Assembly (NCBI RefSeq): GCF_004364175.1
Contig: NZ_SNZW01000016.1
Location: forward strand, 395,983 to 459,982
Direction: 5' to 3'
Length of the DNA: 64,000 nt
From: Maribacter caenipelagi
Lineage (GTDB): Bacteria; Bacteroidota; Bacteroidia; Flavobacteriales; Flavobacteriaceae
How positions within the stretch are numbered: position 1 is the first letter of the stretch; every line of letters begins with the position of its first letter. This document shows, in pieces, positions 1 to 8,495 of the stretch. Both the position numbers and the translations under genes were made by a program. Under the pieces are notes generated by a model that saw only the letters and a list, made by a program, of their open reading frames with translations, was not told where the DNA came from and searched no databases.

Positions 1-1
1 G

Positions 2-394
2 CTAGTGGAAGATTTTCAGCCTAAATTATCAGAAATAAAGGTCGCTTCATTTTTAGATGAATCTGTTTTAGAGGTAAACAAAGCACCAGAATTTGATATA
101 TTGACGGATAAGCAGTTGGAAGAAATTTTCTCTAAAACATTTACTGTAGCTCATGAGAATAACAGAATGGCATATCAGTTATCAGAAACTATAACACCAC
201 ATACGAAATCAATGCTTACTTCGGCAACTATACCTGGTACGGTACAATTGACACCTGCTGGAAAATTGATTGTGCTAATGAAAGATGGACAAACAACTGG
301 CGGATATCTAAGGGCTGTTCAATTAACAGATAAGGCAATCTGTATTCTAGCACAAAAGAAGGGCGGAGACGTTGTTAGCTTTAAATTGGTGTAA
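2..394 (+). CDS. C-terminal end of an unrecognised protein (partial)
   Basis: The reading frame is open to the left window edge, so the true start lies outside; the apparent GTG at position 5 is simply the first start-like codon. About 130 residues are visible, with a charged N-terminal half and a beta-rich end. I do not recognise the family and propose no function. It ends 68 bases before the ilv leader ORF, and the ilv attenuator lies between it and ilvD. Confidence 0.6.
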   Translation, partial: LVEDFQPKLSEIKVASFLDESVLEVNKAPEFDILTDKQLEEIFSKTFTVAHENNRMAYQLSETITPHTKSMLTSATIPGTVQLTPAGKLIVLMKDGQTTGGYLRAVQLTDKAICILAQKKGGDVVSFKLV

Positions 395-462
395 TATGAT
401 ACTTTTTCAACCGATTTTGTTAAGGCGCGATTAATCACCCATATTTTCAGTACTATTGTAGT

Positions 463-513
463 ATGAAATTATTAAACCTACATATTGAAATAGTCATTGT
501 CATTCCTATTTGA
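463..513 (+). CDS. ilv leader peptide (attenuator peptide)
   Basis: ATG-initiated ORF of 16 codons reading MKLLNLHIEIVIVIPI, then TGA. Ten of 16 residues are branched-chain: three Leu, five Ile, two Val, including an unbroken I-V-I-V-I run. It sits 28 bases before a terminator hairpin (542-577) and 271 bases before ilvD, the layout of classical amino-acid attenuation, in which ribosome stalling at scarce Leu/Ile/Val codons selects the antiterminator. A weak promoter candidate (TTTG at 416, TATTTTCA at 442) would start the transcript just before the ORF. The function is inferred from composition and position. Confidence 0.8.
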   Translation: MKLLNLHIEIVIVIPI

Positions 514-516
514 GGA

Positions 517-577
517 TGATATAGCTTTTCATAATATGGAAAAACCTGTATCAGATGTATTTGATGCAGGTTTTTTT
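517..577 (+). promoter_or_regulatory. Transcription attenuator of the ilv operon
   Basis: Terminator: AAACCTG (542-548), a T/G mismatch and ATCA (550-553) pair with TGAT (562-565) and CAGGTTT (567-573) around an 8-base loop, followed by T residues to 577. Competing antiterminator: TGATATAG (517-524) pairs over all eight positions, one a wobble, with CTGTATCA (546-553), which is most of the terminator 5' arm. The two folds are mutually exclusive, and the antiterminator arm begins 4 bases after the leader stop codon. Confidence 0.75.
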
Positions 578-730
578 ATGGAAAAAGAATAATATCAGTC
601 TGATTCAAAGTATTGAATATGGTATATAGTTGTTGTTTAAATATCTGATATACAGTTTTTTAGACATAATTTTGATAAAATGAATTTGTATTGTCAATTA
701 TTGTTAAAATTAGAAATTTTTATAAACTTT

Positions 731-738
731 TATCTTTG
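731..738 (+). promoter_or_regulatory. Possible internal -7 box before ilvD
   Basis: TATCTTTG matches the Bacteroidetes -7 consensus TAnnTTTG, 46 bases before the ilvD ATG and downstream of the attenuator. A second match, TAATTTTG, is at 667-674. Neither has a well-spaced TTG -33 element, so a terminator-independent promoter is only a possibility. The rest of 578-784 holds nothing else I recognise. Confidence 0.25.
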
Positions 739-784
739 ATTAAGGAGTATTAAGAAATCAAGATAAGCATACGAGAATTATATT

Positions 785-2461
785 ATGGAGTTGAACAAAC
801 ATAGTAAGAATGTAACCCAAGATCCAACACAACCAGCGGCACAAGCAATGCTTTATGCTATTGGTTTAACTGAAGAAGATTTAAAGAAACCATTAATTGG
901 TATTGGTAGTACAGGTTATGAGGGTAATCCTTGTAATATGCACTTAAATGATTTGGCACAAGAGGTCAAAGTCGGTGTCAATAGCAATGGCTTAGTTGGT
1001 CTTGTATTTAATACTATTGGTGTAAGTGATGGTATTTCTATGGGTACATACGGTATGCGTTACTCTTTACCTTCAAGAGATATTATCGCAGATTCTATGG
1101 AAACTGTGGTGCAAGCAATGAACTATGATGGTTTGGTTACTGTTGTAGGTTGTGATAAAAATATGCCTGGTGCGCTTATGGCAATGATCCGTTTAAATAG
1201 GCCTTCCGTATTGGTTTACGGTGGTACTATAGCTTCCGGTTGTTATAAAGATAAGACCTTAGATATCGTTTCTGCTTTTGAAGCTTGGGGAGAGAAGGTT
1301 GCCGGTACTATGAATGAAGATGATTACAAAGGTGTAATTCAGAACGCATGTCCTGGTGCAGGTGCATGTGGTGGTATGTATACTGCTAATACCATGGCAT
1401 CTGCTATTGAAGCTTTGGGTATGGCTATGCCTTATAATTCTTCTAACCCTGCTATTGGAAAAGATAAGCAGTACGATGCTATAAATTCTGGTAAGGCTTT
1501 AAGAAACCTTCTAGAGAAAGATATTAAGCCAAGCGATATCATTACCCGTAAATCTATGGAGAATGCTATCCGTTTGCTGACACTTTTAGGTGGGTCAACG
1601 AATGCAGTACTACACTTCTTGGCGATTGCCAAAGCTGCCGATGTTGAATTTACTTTAGATGATTTTCAAAAAATTAGTGATACCACGCCATTCTTGGCAG
1701 ATTTAAAACCTAGTGGTAAATTCTTGATGGAAGATGTTCACCGTGTTGGAGGTGTACCTGCCGTTATGAAGTTTATGCTAGAAAACGGAATGTTACATGG
1801 CGACTGTCTTACTGTTACTGGTAAAACAATTGCAGAAAACTTAGCTGAGCTTCCAGGTTTATTGGAACATCAGCAGGTTATTAAGCCTTTGAGCAATCCT
1901 ATTAAGGCGACAGGTCATTTACGTATTCTTTATGGCAACCTTGCAACTGAAGGTGCTGTGGCTAAGATAACTGGTAAAGAAGGTTTGTATTTTTCAGGTC
2001 CGGCTAAAGTATATAATGACGAGTTTCTTGCCAATGCAGGTATCGGTAGAGGTGAAGTGAAAAAGGGAGATGTTGTGGTTATTCGCTATGAAGGACCAAA
2101 AGGAGGGCCTGGTATGCCAGAAATGTTGAAACCGACTGCAGCTATTATGGGTGCGGGTCTTGGTAAAGATGTTGCTTTGATTACAGACGGTCGTTTCTCT
2201 GGTGGTACGCACGGTTTCGTAGTAGGTCATGTGGCTCCTGAAGCACAAGATGGTGGTACAATCGGTTTATTAGAAGACGGAGATATTATCACTATTGATG
2301 CAGAGAAGAATGAAATATCTGTGGATCTTACAGACGAGCAATTATCAGAAAGAAAAAAGAATTGGAAACAACCAGAATTAAAGGTAAAAAGAGGAAGCTT
2401 ATACAAATATGCACGTATGGTATCTTCGGCATCTAAAGGTTGTGTTACCGACGAGTTTTAA
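785..2461 (+). CDS. ilvD: Dihydroxy-acid dehydratase
   Basis: Converts 2,3-dihydroxy-isovalerate or 2,3-dihydroxy-3-methylvalerate to the 2-oxo acids, the third common step of valine and isoleucine synthesis. It is 558 residues, the normal length. Family motifs are visible: GNPCN (C50), GCDKNMPG (C123) and [12 protein letters not shown] (C195). Three cysteines in these places fit an iron-sulfur dehydratase, probably of the [2Fe-2S] kind. The C-terminal [14 protein letters not shown] motif is present. It is the first gene of the ilv operon, with 93 bases to ilvB and no terminator between. No Shine-Dalgarno is visible, as is usual in this phylum. Confidence 0.97.
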   Translation: MELNKHSKNVTQDPTQPAAQAMLYAIGLTEEDLKKPLIGIGSTGYEGNPCNMHLNDLAQEVKVGVNSNGLVGLVFNTIGVSDGISMGTYGMRYSLPSRDIIADSMETVVQAMNYDGLVTVVGCDKNMPGALMAMIRLNRPSVLVYGGTIASGCYKDKTLDIVSAFEAWGEKVAGTMNEDDYKGVIQNACPGAGACGGMYTANTMASAIEALGMAMPYNSSNPAIGKDKQYDAINSGKALRNLLEKDIKPSDIITRKSMENAIRLLTLLGGSTNAVLHFLAIAKAADVEFTLDDFQKISDTTPFLADLKPSGKFLMEDVHRVGGVPAVMKFMLENGMLHGDCLTVTGKTIAENLAELPGLLEHQQVIKPLSNPIKATGHLRILYGNLATEGAVAKITGKEGLYFSGPAKVYNDEFLANAGIGRGEVKKGDVVVIRYEGPKGGPGMPEMLKPTAAIMGAGLGKDVALITDGRFSGGTHGFVVGHVAPEAQDGGTIGLLEDGDIITIDAEKNEISVDLTDEQLSERKKNWKQPELKVKRGSLYKYARMVSSASKGCVTDEF

Positions 2462-2554
2462 ATAACACCGGCTAGATTTTAATTAGTTCTAGTAGGATTT
2501 TAATGTCAGGCTATTGTAACTCTTATATGCAATACTTGAATTTGATTATTAATT

Positions 2555-4288
2555 ATGGAAACAGTAAAAGAGAAGAAAAAAAGTACAGATTCCAAGAAAA
2601 CTATTAAGATTTCTGGAGCAGAGGCAATAATTCATTGTTTGTTGGCTGAAGGTGTGGAGACAATGTATGGCTACCCTGGTGGCGCAATTATGCCCGTCTA
2701 CGATGAACTATATAAGTTTCAAGATAAATTAACGCATATTCTTACTAGACATGAACAGGGCGCTACGCATGCTGCTCAAGGGTATGCACGTGTTTCCGGT
2801 AAAGTAGGTGTTGCTATTGCAACTTCTGGTCCTGGTGCTACTAACTTAGTTACCGGTCTTGCAGATGCACAAATAGATTCAACTCCTATGGTTTGCATTA
2901 CAGGTCAGGTTACTAGACAACTGTTAGGTACAGATGCTTTTCAAGAAACTGATATCATAGGTATTTCTACACCGGTAACGAAATGGAACTATCAAATTAC
3001 CGAAGCTTCTGAAATACCAGAAGTAATGGCGAAAGCTTTTTACATAGCTAAATCAGGTAGACCAGGTCCGGTTCTAGTTGATATTACTAAAAATGCACAA
3101 ATAGATACCTTCGATTTCTCTTACGAGAAATGTACTGCTGTTCGTAGTTATAAGCCGGTTCCAAAACCAAAAATGAGTGCAATTCAAGCAGCTGCAGATT
3201 TAATCAACAGCGCTAAAAAACCATTTATAGTTTGGGGGCAAGGTGTTATTCTTGGTCAGGCAGAACAAGAATTAAAAGCGTTGGTAGAGAAAGCTGGAAT
3301 TCCTGCTGCATGGACTATAATGGGTGCATCTGCTTTAGATACCGCTCACCCTTTAAATGTTGGTATGGTGGGTATGCACGGTAATTACGGACCAAACTTA
3401 ATGACCAATGAGTGCGATTTGTTAATTGCCATTGGTATGCGTTTCGATGATCGTGTAACTGGTAGATTAGAAGATTATGCGACACAAGCGAAAGTCATAC
3501 ATTTTGAAATTGATCCGGCAGAGATAAATAAAAACGTTCATGCAGATGTTGCCGTTTTAGGAAATTCTAAAGAAACATTAGGCCTACTATTACCATTAGT
3601 AAATGAAAATAAGCACGAAGCTTGGCATAATATTTTTAAAGAGAAATATCAAATTGAGTTCGATACTATTATAAAGAATGATATTCATCCAACCAAAGAT
3701 GGCTTGACCATGGGTGAGGTGATAGAAGAAATTAATTTAGCTTCAAACAATAAAGCAGTTATCGTTTCTGATGTAGGTCAGCACCAAATGATCGCTTGTA
3801 GGTATGCTAAATTCTCTCAGTCTAAAAGTAATATTACTTCAGGTGGATTAGGTACTATGGGTTTTGCTTTACCAGCAGCTATAGGTGCCAAAATGGGCGC
3901 TATGGATAGGGAAGTGGTTGCTATCATTGGAGATGGTGGTTATCAAATGACTATTCAGGAATTAGGTGTAATTTTTCAACATAAAGTACCTGTTAAGATT
4001 GTTGTTTTAAATAATGAGCATTTAGGTATGGTTCGCCAATGGCAAGAGTTGTTCTTTGAGAAGAGATATGCATCGACTGTAATGGTGAATCCGGATTTTG
4101 TAAAAATAGCCGAAGGATATAGCATTGAGGCAAAACGAATTTCTGAACGCAAAGATTTAAAATCTACTATTCAGGAAATGATGGCTTCTAAAGAACCTTA
4201 TTTCTTAGAAGTTAAGGTGGAGCAAGAAGATAATGTTTTTCCAATGATTCCTTCCGGAGCTTCTGTTTCTGAAGTTAGATTGAAATAA
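2555..4288 (+). CDS. ilvB: Acetolactate synthase large subunit
   Basis: ThDP enzyme that condenses pyruvate with pyruvate or 2-oxobutyrate. It has 577 residues: a lysine-rich N-terminal tail of about 18 residues, the Pyr domain with catalytic Glu in RHEQGATHAAQG (E67), the central FAD/nucleotide-fold domain, and the PP domain with the ThDP/Mg motif GDGGYQMTIQEL running into LNNEHLGMVRQWQ. The partner small subunit ilvN follows, but only after an intervening methyltransferase gene. The spacing to that gene is 18 bases, so they are co-transcribed. Confidence 0.97.
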   Translation: METVKEKKKSTDSKKTIKISGAEAIIHCLLAEGVETMYGYPGGAIMPVYDELYKFQDKLTHILTRHEQGATHAAQGYARVSGKVGVAIATSGPGATNLVTGLADAQIDSTPMVCITGQVTRQLLGTDAFQETDIIGISTPVTKWNYQITEASEIPEVMAKAFYIAKSGRPGPVLVDITKNAQIDTFDFSYEKCTAVRSYKPVPKPKMSAIQAAADLINSAKKPFIVWGQGVILGQAEQELKALVEKAGIPAAWTIMGASALDTAHPLNVGMVGMHGNYGPNLMTNECDLLIAIGMRFDDRVTGRLEDYATQAKVIHFEIDPAEINKNVHADVAVLGNSKETLGLLLPLVNENKHEAWHNIFKEKYQIEFDTIIKNDIHPTKDGLTMGEVIEEINLASNNKAVIVSDVGQHQMIACRYAKFSQSKSNITSGGLGTMGFALPAAIGAKMGAMDREVVAIIGDGGYQMTIQELGVIFQHKVPVKIVVLNNEHLGMVRQWQELFFEKRYASTVMVNPDFVKIAEGYSIEAKRISERKDLKSTIQEMMASKEPYFLEVKVEQEDNVFPMIPSGASVSEVRLK

Positions 4289-4306
4289 TATCAAGAGAAT
4301 AATTTC

Positions 4307-4885
4307 ATGAACGATACTAACATACAAGACATTCCAAAAATACATACGGAGATTATCCGTAAATCTGAGGAAATCGGATTCACAATGCCGTCAGATTTGT
4401 ATGTTGGTAGCTTTCTAAAAACCTTGATAGCCTCTAAGCCTAACGGTAGGTTTTTAGAAATAGGTACCGGTATTGGTCTTAGCCTTTCTTGGATGATAGA
4501 GGGTATGGATGCCGAATCTAAATTAATATCCGTAGATAATGATCAAGAGTTAATTTCTATTGCCACTAGTTATTTTGGCGGTGATGATAGGGTTGAGGTT
4601 ATTTGTAAAGATGGTGCAGATTGGATAAAGAATTATACAGGATTAAAATTCGATTTAATTTTTGCTGATGCCTGGCCAGGAAAGTATAGTGAGATCGATG
4701 GGGTTTTGGATTTAGTTAAAGTTGGCGGATTTTACATTATCGATGATATGACAAAACAACCAAATTGGCCAGATGGTCATGAAGATAATGTCGTTGAACT
4801 GACAGCGTATTTAGAGCAACGTGAAGATTTGCAACTTACAAAAATGAACTGGTCTACCGGTTTAATAATGGCAGTTAAGAAGTAG
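4307..4885 (+). CDS. Class I SAM-dependent (O-)methyltransferase
   Basis: 192 residues with a Rossmann methyltransferase layout close to the catechol/caffeoyl-CoA O-methyltransferase group. Motif I is FLEIGTGIGLS (49-59), the SAM-ribose acidic residue lies in SVDND (about D77), the metal/catalytic loop is FADAWPGKY (D121), and the post-motif is GGFYIIDDM. The gene is inserted between ilvB and ilvN, 18 bases after one and 63 before the other, so it must be expressed with acetolactate synthase. The substrate is unknown. It is not a usual member of an ilv operon. Confidence 0.85.
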   Translation: MNDTNIQDIPKIHTEIIRKSEEIGFTMPSDLYVGSFLKTLIASKPNGRFLEIGTGIGLSLSWMIEGMDAESKLISVDNDQELISIATSYFGGDDRVEVICKDGADWIKNYTGLKFDLIFADAWPGKYSEIDGVLDLVKVGGFYIIDDMTKQPNWPDGHEDNVVELTAYLEQREDLQLTKMNWSTGLIMAVKK

Positions 4886-4948
4886 TATAGAATAATAATA
4901 ATGACACCATAAAATCCTTCTGTAGAAAGGAATAGGTAATTAAAGCTT

Positions 4949-5467
4949 ATGGAAAATAAATGGTTTACAATATCGGTATATTCAGAGAATAATGTTGGAT
5001 TACTGAACAGAATATCAGGTATATTTTTAAAGAGACATATTAATATAGAGAGTCTAAATGTCTCTAAATCAGAGATTGATGATGTTTCTAAATTTACGAT
5101 TGTAGCACATACAACCGAAAAATGGGTGCATAATATCGTTGGCCAGATCGAAAAACAAATAGAGGTTATAAAAGCATATTACCATACTGATGATGAAACC
5201 ATTTATCAAGAATCTGCTTTGTTCAAAATAGCATCGGGTCTTTTGTTTGACGAACGTCAAATTCAGAATATCATAAAAGATAACAATGCACAGATCGTCA
5301 CCGTATCAAGAGACTTTTTCGTAATTGCTAAAAGTGGTAGAAGAAATGAAATTGATGAAATGCATGATCAATTAAAGCCGTACGGCATCATGCAGTTTGT
5401 ACGCTCTGGTCGTATTTCGGTTACTAAAGATGAAATGAAAATTTCAGCGATACTAAAAGAATTTTAA
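4949..5467 (+). CDS. ilvN: Acetolactate synthase small (regulatory) subunit
   Basis: Regulatory partner of IlvB, expected to confer valine feedback control. It is 172 residues. The N-terminal ACT domain (about 5-78) has the signature WFTISVYSENNVGLLNRISG followed by RHINIESLNVS. The C-terminal acetolactate-synthase small-subunit domain has DFFVIAKSGRRNEIDEM and ends with GRISVTKDEMK. It lies 40 bases before ilvC. Confidence 0.95.
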   Translation: MENKWFTISVYSENNVGLLNRISGIFLKRHINIESLNVSKSEIDDVSKFTIVAHTTEKWVHNIVGQIEKQIEVIKAYYHTDDETIYQESALFKIASGLLFDERQIQNIIKDNNAQIVTVSRDFFVIAKSGRRNEIDEMHDQLKPYGIMQFVRSGRISVTKDEMKISAILKEF

Positions 5468-5507
5468 ATAAAGAATCTAAACAATAATCAAATAAAGTAA
5501 ATACAAA

Positions 5508-6983
5508 ATGGCCAATTATTTTAATACGCTATCATTAAGAGATAAATTAACGCAACTTGGAAAATGTCGTTTCATGGATTCGGCTGAGTTTGCAGATGGT
5601 GTAAATGCTTTAAAAGGCAAAAAAATTGTAATCGTAGGTTGTGGTGCACAAGGGTTGAACCAAGGTTTAAACATGAGAGATTCTGGTTTAGATATTTCTT
5701 ACACACTTCGTGATGCTGCTATAAAAGAAAAGAGACAATCTTTTGTAAATGCATCTGAAAACGGATTCACAGTGGGTACCTATCAAGAATTGATTCCTAC
5801 TGCAGATGTTGTTATTAACCTTACTCCAGACAAGCAGCATACAGCTGTCGTTAGTGCGGTAATGCCATTAATGAAAAAAGGCGCTACGCTTTCTTATTCT
5901 CACGGTTTCAATATCGTAGAAGAAGGTATGCAAATACGTGAAGATATAACGGTAATTATGGTTGCTCCAAAATGTCCGGGATCAGAAGTACGTGAAGAAT
6001 ATAAAAGAGGTTTCGGTGTACCAACTTTAATAGCGGTTCACCCAGATAACGATCCTCAAGGTAAAGGATTGGAGCAGGCTAAAGCTTACGCAGTTGGTAC
6101 TGGTGGAGATAGAGCAGGTGTATTAATGTCTTCTTTTGTTGCTGAAGTAAAATCAGATTTAATGGGCGAGCAGACTATTCTATGTGGTTTGTTACAAACA
6201 GGTTCTATTCTTTGTTTCGATAAAATGATCGAAAAAGGAATTGACGCCGGCTATGCTTCTAAATTGATTCAATACGGATGGGAAACTATTACGGAAGGAA
6301 TGAAATATGGTGGTATTACACACATGATGGATCGTCTTACCAATCCTGCAAAAGTTAAAGCTTTTGAATTATCAGAAGAATTAAAAGATATCATGCGTCC
6401 GTTGTTCCAAAAGCATATGGATGATATTATGACCGGTCATTTCTCTAAAACGATGATGGAGGATTGGGCTAATGATGATAAGAATTTATTAACATGGAGA
6501 GCGGCAACAGGAGAAACTGCTTTCGAGAAAACTCCTGCAGGTAGCCAAGAGATTACTGAACAGGAGTTTTATGATAACGGCGTGCTAATGGTTGCTATGG
6601 TAAGAGCTGGTGTAGAATTGGCTTTTGAGGCAATGACAGAATCAGGAATTATTGCTGAGTCTGCATACTACGAATCTTTACATGAAACTCCGTTAATTGC
6701 GAACACGATTGCTCGTAAGAAATTGTTTGAGATGAACCGTGTTATTTCTGATACTGCTGAATATGGTTGTTACTTATTTGATCATGCATGTAAGCCATTA
6801 TTGACTGATTTTATGAAAGGCATAGATACTGATGTTATCGGTACAAACTTTTCTGAAGATATTGATAATGGAGTAGATAATGCGCAATTAATTGCGATAA
6901 ACAAGGCATTACGTACACATCCGGTAGAAATTGTTGGTACACGATTACGTGAGTCAATGACAGCGATGAAGCCTATCGTATAG
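5508..6983 (+). CDS. ilvC: Ketol-acid reductoisomerase (class II)
   Basis: NADPH-dependent isomeroreductase that converts acetolactate to dihydroxy-isovalerate and acetohydroxybutyrate to its homologue. At 491 residues it is the long, class II form with a duplicated C-terminal knotted domain. The dinucleotide fold appears as [16 protein letters not shown] near residue 40. The Mg-binding acidic cluster is in [13 protein letters not shown], and a second copy of the domain runs through [20 protein letters not shown]. It is the fifth gene of the operon and is followed by a long hairpin before ilvA. Confidence 0.97.
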   Translation: MANYFNTLSLRDKLTQLGKCRFMDSAEFADGVNALKGKKIVIVGCGAQGLNQGLNMRDSGLDISYTLRDAAIKEKRQSFVNASENGFTVGTYQELIPTADVVINLTPDKQHTAVVSAVMPLMKKGATLSYSHGFNIVEEGMQIREDITVIMVAPKCPGSEVREEYKRGFGVPTLIAVHPDNDPQGKGLEQAKAYAVGTGGDRAGVLMSSFVAEVKSDLMGEQTILCGLLQTGSILCFDKMIEKGIDAGYASKLIQYGWETITEGMKYGGITHMMDRLTNPAKVKAFELSEELKDIMRPLFQKHMDDIMTGHFSKTMMEDWANDDKNLLTWRAATGETAFEKTPAGSQEITEQEFYDNGVLMVAMVRAGVELAFEAMTESGIIAESAYYESLHETPLIANTIARKKLFEMNRVISDTAEYGCYLFDHACKPLLTDFMKGIDTDVIGTNFSEDIDNGVDNAQLIAINKALRTHPVEIVGTRLRESMTAMKPIV

Positions 6984-7010
6984 ATTTATAATCTATTATA
7001 GTTATACCGA

Positions 7011-7089
7011 TTGTCCGGTTGAGTGCATTCTAAAATTTGCAATCCTTTGTGGAATAGCAGTTTTTAAAGAGCTGTACTTAACCGGACAA
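7011..7089 (+). other. Long inverted repeat between ilvC and ilvA
   Basis: Bases 7011-7027 (TTGTCCGGTTGAGTGCA) pair continuously with 7073-7089 (TGTACTTAACCGGACAA) as a 17-bp stem with two or three G-U pairs, the outer ten base pairs perfect. The 45-base interior can form a second, weaker stem. No run of T follows, so it is not an obvious terminator. A role in mRNA processing, stability or partial termination between ilvC and ilvA is inference. Confidence 0.6.
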
Positions 7090-7138
7090 TTTAGGTTTTA
7101 AACTAGTTTTAAAATTTTAATAGTAGAATACAATTAAT

Positions 7139-8404
7139 ATGAAAGGGACTAAACCGGCATATTTTCCAGAACTAGATGATGTCTTACAGGCAGCACAGAC
7201 TATTTCTGAAATTTCAGAGGTGACTCCGCTAACAGAAAGTATTCGTTTGTCTAAACAGTATAACTGTCAAGTTCGTTTAAAACGAGAAGATTTACAACGT
7301 GTACGTTCTTACAAAATTAGAGGTGCTTTTAATAAAATAAGCTCTTTAACCGAAGAGGAACGAGCAAAAGGTGTCATTTGTGCCAGCGCTGGTAACCATG
7401 CACAAGGAGTTGCTTTTGCATGTTTCCATTTAAAAATTAAGGGTACAATTTATATGCCATCGGTTACTCCAAAACAAAAAGTCGAGCAGACTAAACTGTT
7501 TGGTGGCGAATGGGTAGAAATCGTTCTGGAAGGAGATACGTTTGATGATGCCTCTCTAGCTGCTAAAGCCTTTGGTGATAGCACAGGTAAAATCTTTGTT
7601 CACCCGTTTGATGATCCTAAGATTATTGAAGGTCAAGCTACGGTTGGTCTTGAGTTGATTTCACAATCAAAAACACCTATAGATTATCTATTTGTATGCA
7701 TTGGTGGCGGTGGTCTAGCATCTGGACTCATTGGTGTTTTTAGTCAGCTTTCGCCAAATACTAAAATTATAGGAGTGGAACCTAAGGGTGCTCCATCCAT
7801 GAAAACATCTATTGAGGCAGGTAAAGTGGTTGCGCTTGATCATATTGATAAGTTTATAGATGGTGCTGCGGTTAAAAAAGTTGGTAGTTTAACCTATCCT
7901 ATCTGTAATTATTACTTAGATAATATGATTACGGTAGATGAAGGTAAAGCGTGCCAGACTATTCTAGATCTTTACAATAGAGATGCCATAGTTGTTGAAC
8001 CTGCCGGTGCGTTATCTATTGCAGCTTTAGATGAATATAAAGAGGAAATTGAAGGTAAAAATGTAGTTTGTATTATTGGTGGAAGTAATAATGATATTAC
8101 GAGAACAGCGGAGATAAAGGAAAGAGCATTGCTTTATGGAAAACTAAAGCATTATTTTATCATAAGATTTCCTCAAAGACCTGGTGCCTTAAAAGAGTTT
8201 GTGGTAGATATATTAGGACCAACGGACGATATTACCCATTTTGAATATTCTAAGAAGTCTAGTAAGGAAAATGCACCAGCTGTAGTGGGTATTGAGCTTA
8301 AACATCCCGAAGATTTAAAACCATTGATCGAACGTATGAAAACTAACAATTTTTATGGCGATTATATAAATGATAAACCAGATTTGTTTGAATATTTGGT
8401 TTAA
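7139..8404 (+). CDS. ilvA: Threonine ammonia-lyase (threonine deaminase)
   Basis: PLP enzyme producing 2-oxobutyrate for isoleucine synthesis. It is 421 residues. The PLP lysine lies in RVRSYKIRGAFNK (K59), the phosphate-binding glycine loop is GGGGLASG, and the substrate motif is CASAGNHAQG. From about residue 335 there is a single ACT-like regulatory domain (KHYFIIRFPQRPGALKEFV), shorter than the double domain of E. coli IlvA. This points to a biosynthetic, probably feedback-controlled enzyme. It is the last recognisable ilv gene, after the 7011-7089 hairpin. Confidence 0.95.
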   Translation: MKGTKPAYFPELDDVLQAAQTISEISEVTPLTESIRLSKQYNCQVRLKREDLQRVRSYKIRGAFNKISSLTEEERAKGVICASAGNHAQGVAFACFHLKIKGTIYMPSVTPKQKVEQTKLFGGEWVEIVLEGDTFDDASLAAKAFGDSTGKIFVHPFDDPKIIEGQATVGLELISQSKTPIDYLFVCIGGGGLASGLIGVFSQLSPNTKIIGVEPKGAPSMKTSIEAGKVVALDHIDKFIDGAAVKKVGSLTYPICNYYLDNMITVDEGKACQTILDLYNRDAIVVEPAGALSIAALDEYKEEIEGKNVVCIIGGSNNDITRTAEIKERALLYGKLKHYFIIRFPQRPGALKEFVVDILGPTDDITHFEYSKKSSKENAPAVVGIELKHPEDLKPLIERMKTNNFYGDYINDKPDLFEYLV

Positions 8405-8495
8405 ACTACTTTTAATATATCAGATTCAATTTCTAATTGTTTTTAGAAATCAATCCTAAGTACGATTATCAATCATAGTGTAAAATTAAAAAGAA

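Noticed and set aside
740..746. TAAGGAG as Shine-Dalgarno for ilvD
   Set aside because: It lies about 40 bases before the ATG, too far, and no start codon follows it at a suitable distance.
395..784. T-box or other riboswitch before ilvD
   Set aside because: No T-box sequence or specifier stem is visible, and Bacteroidetes rarely use T-boxes. The leader peptide and two competing stems explain the region better.
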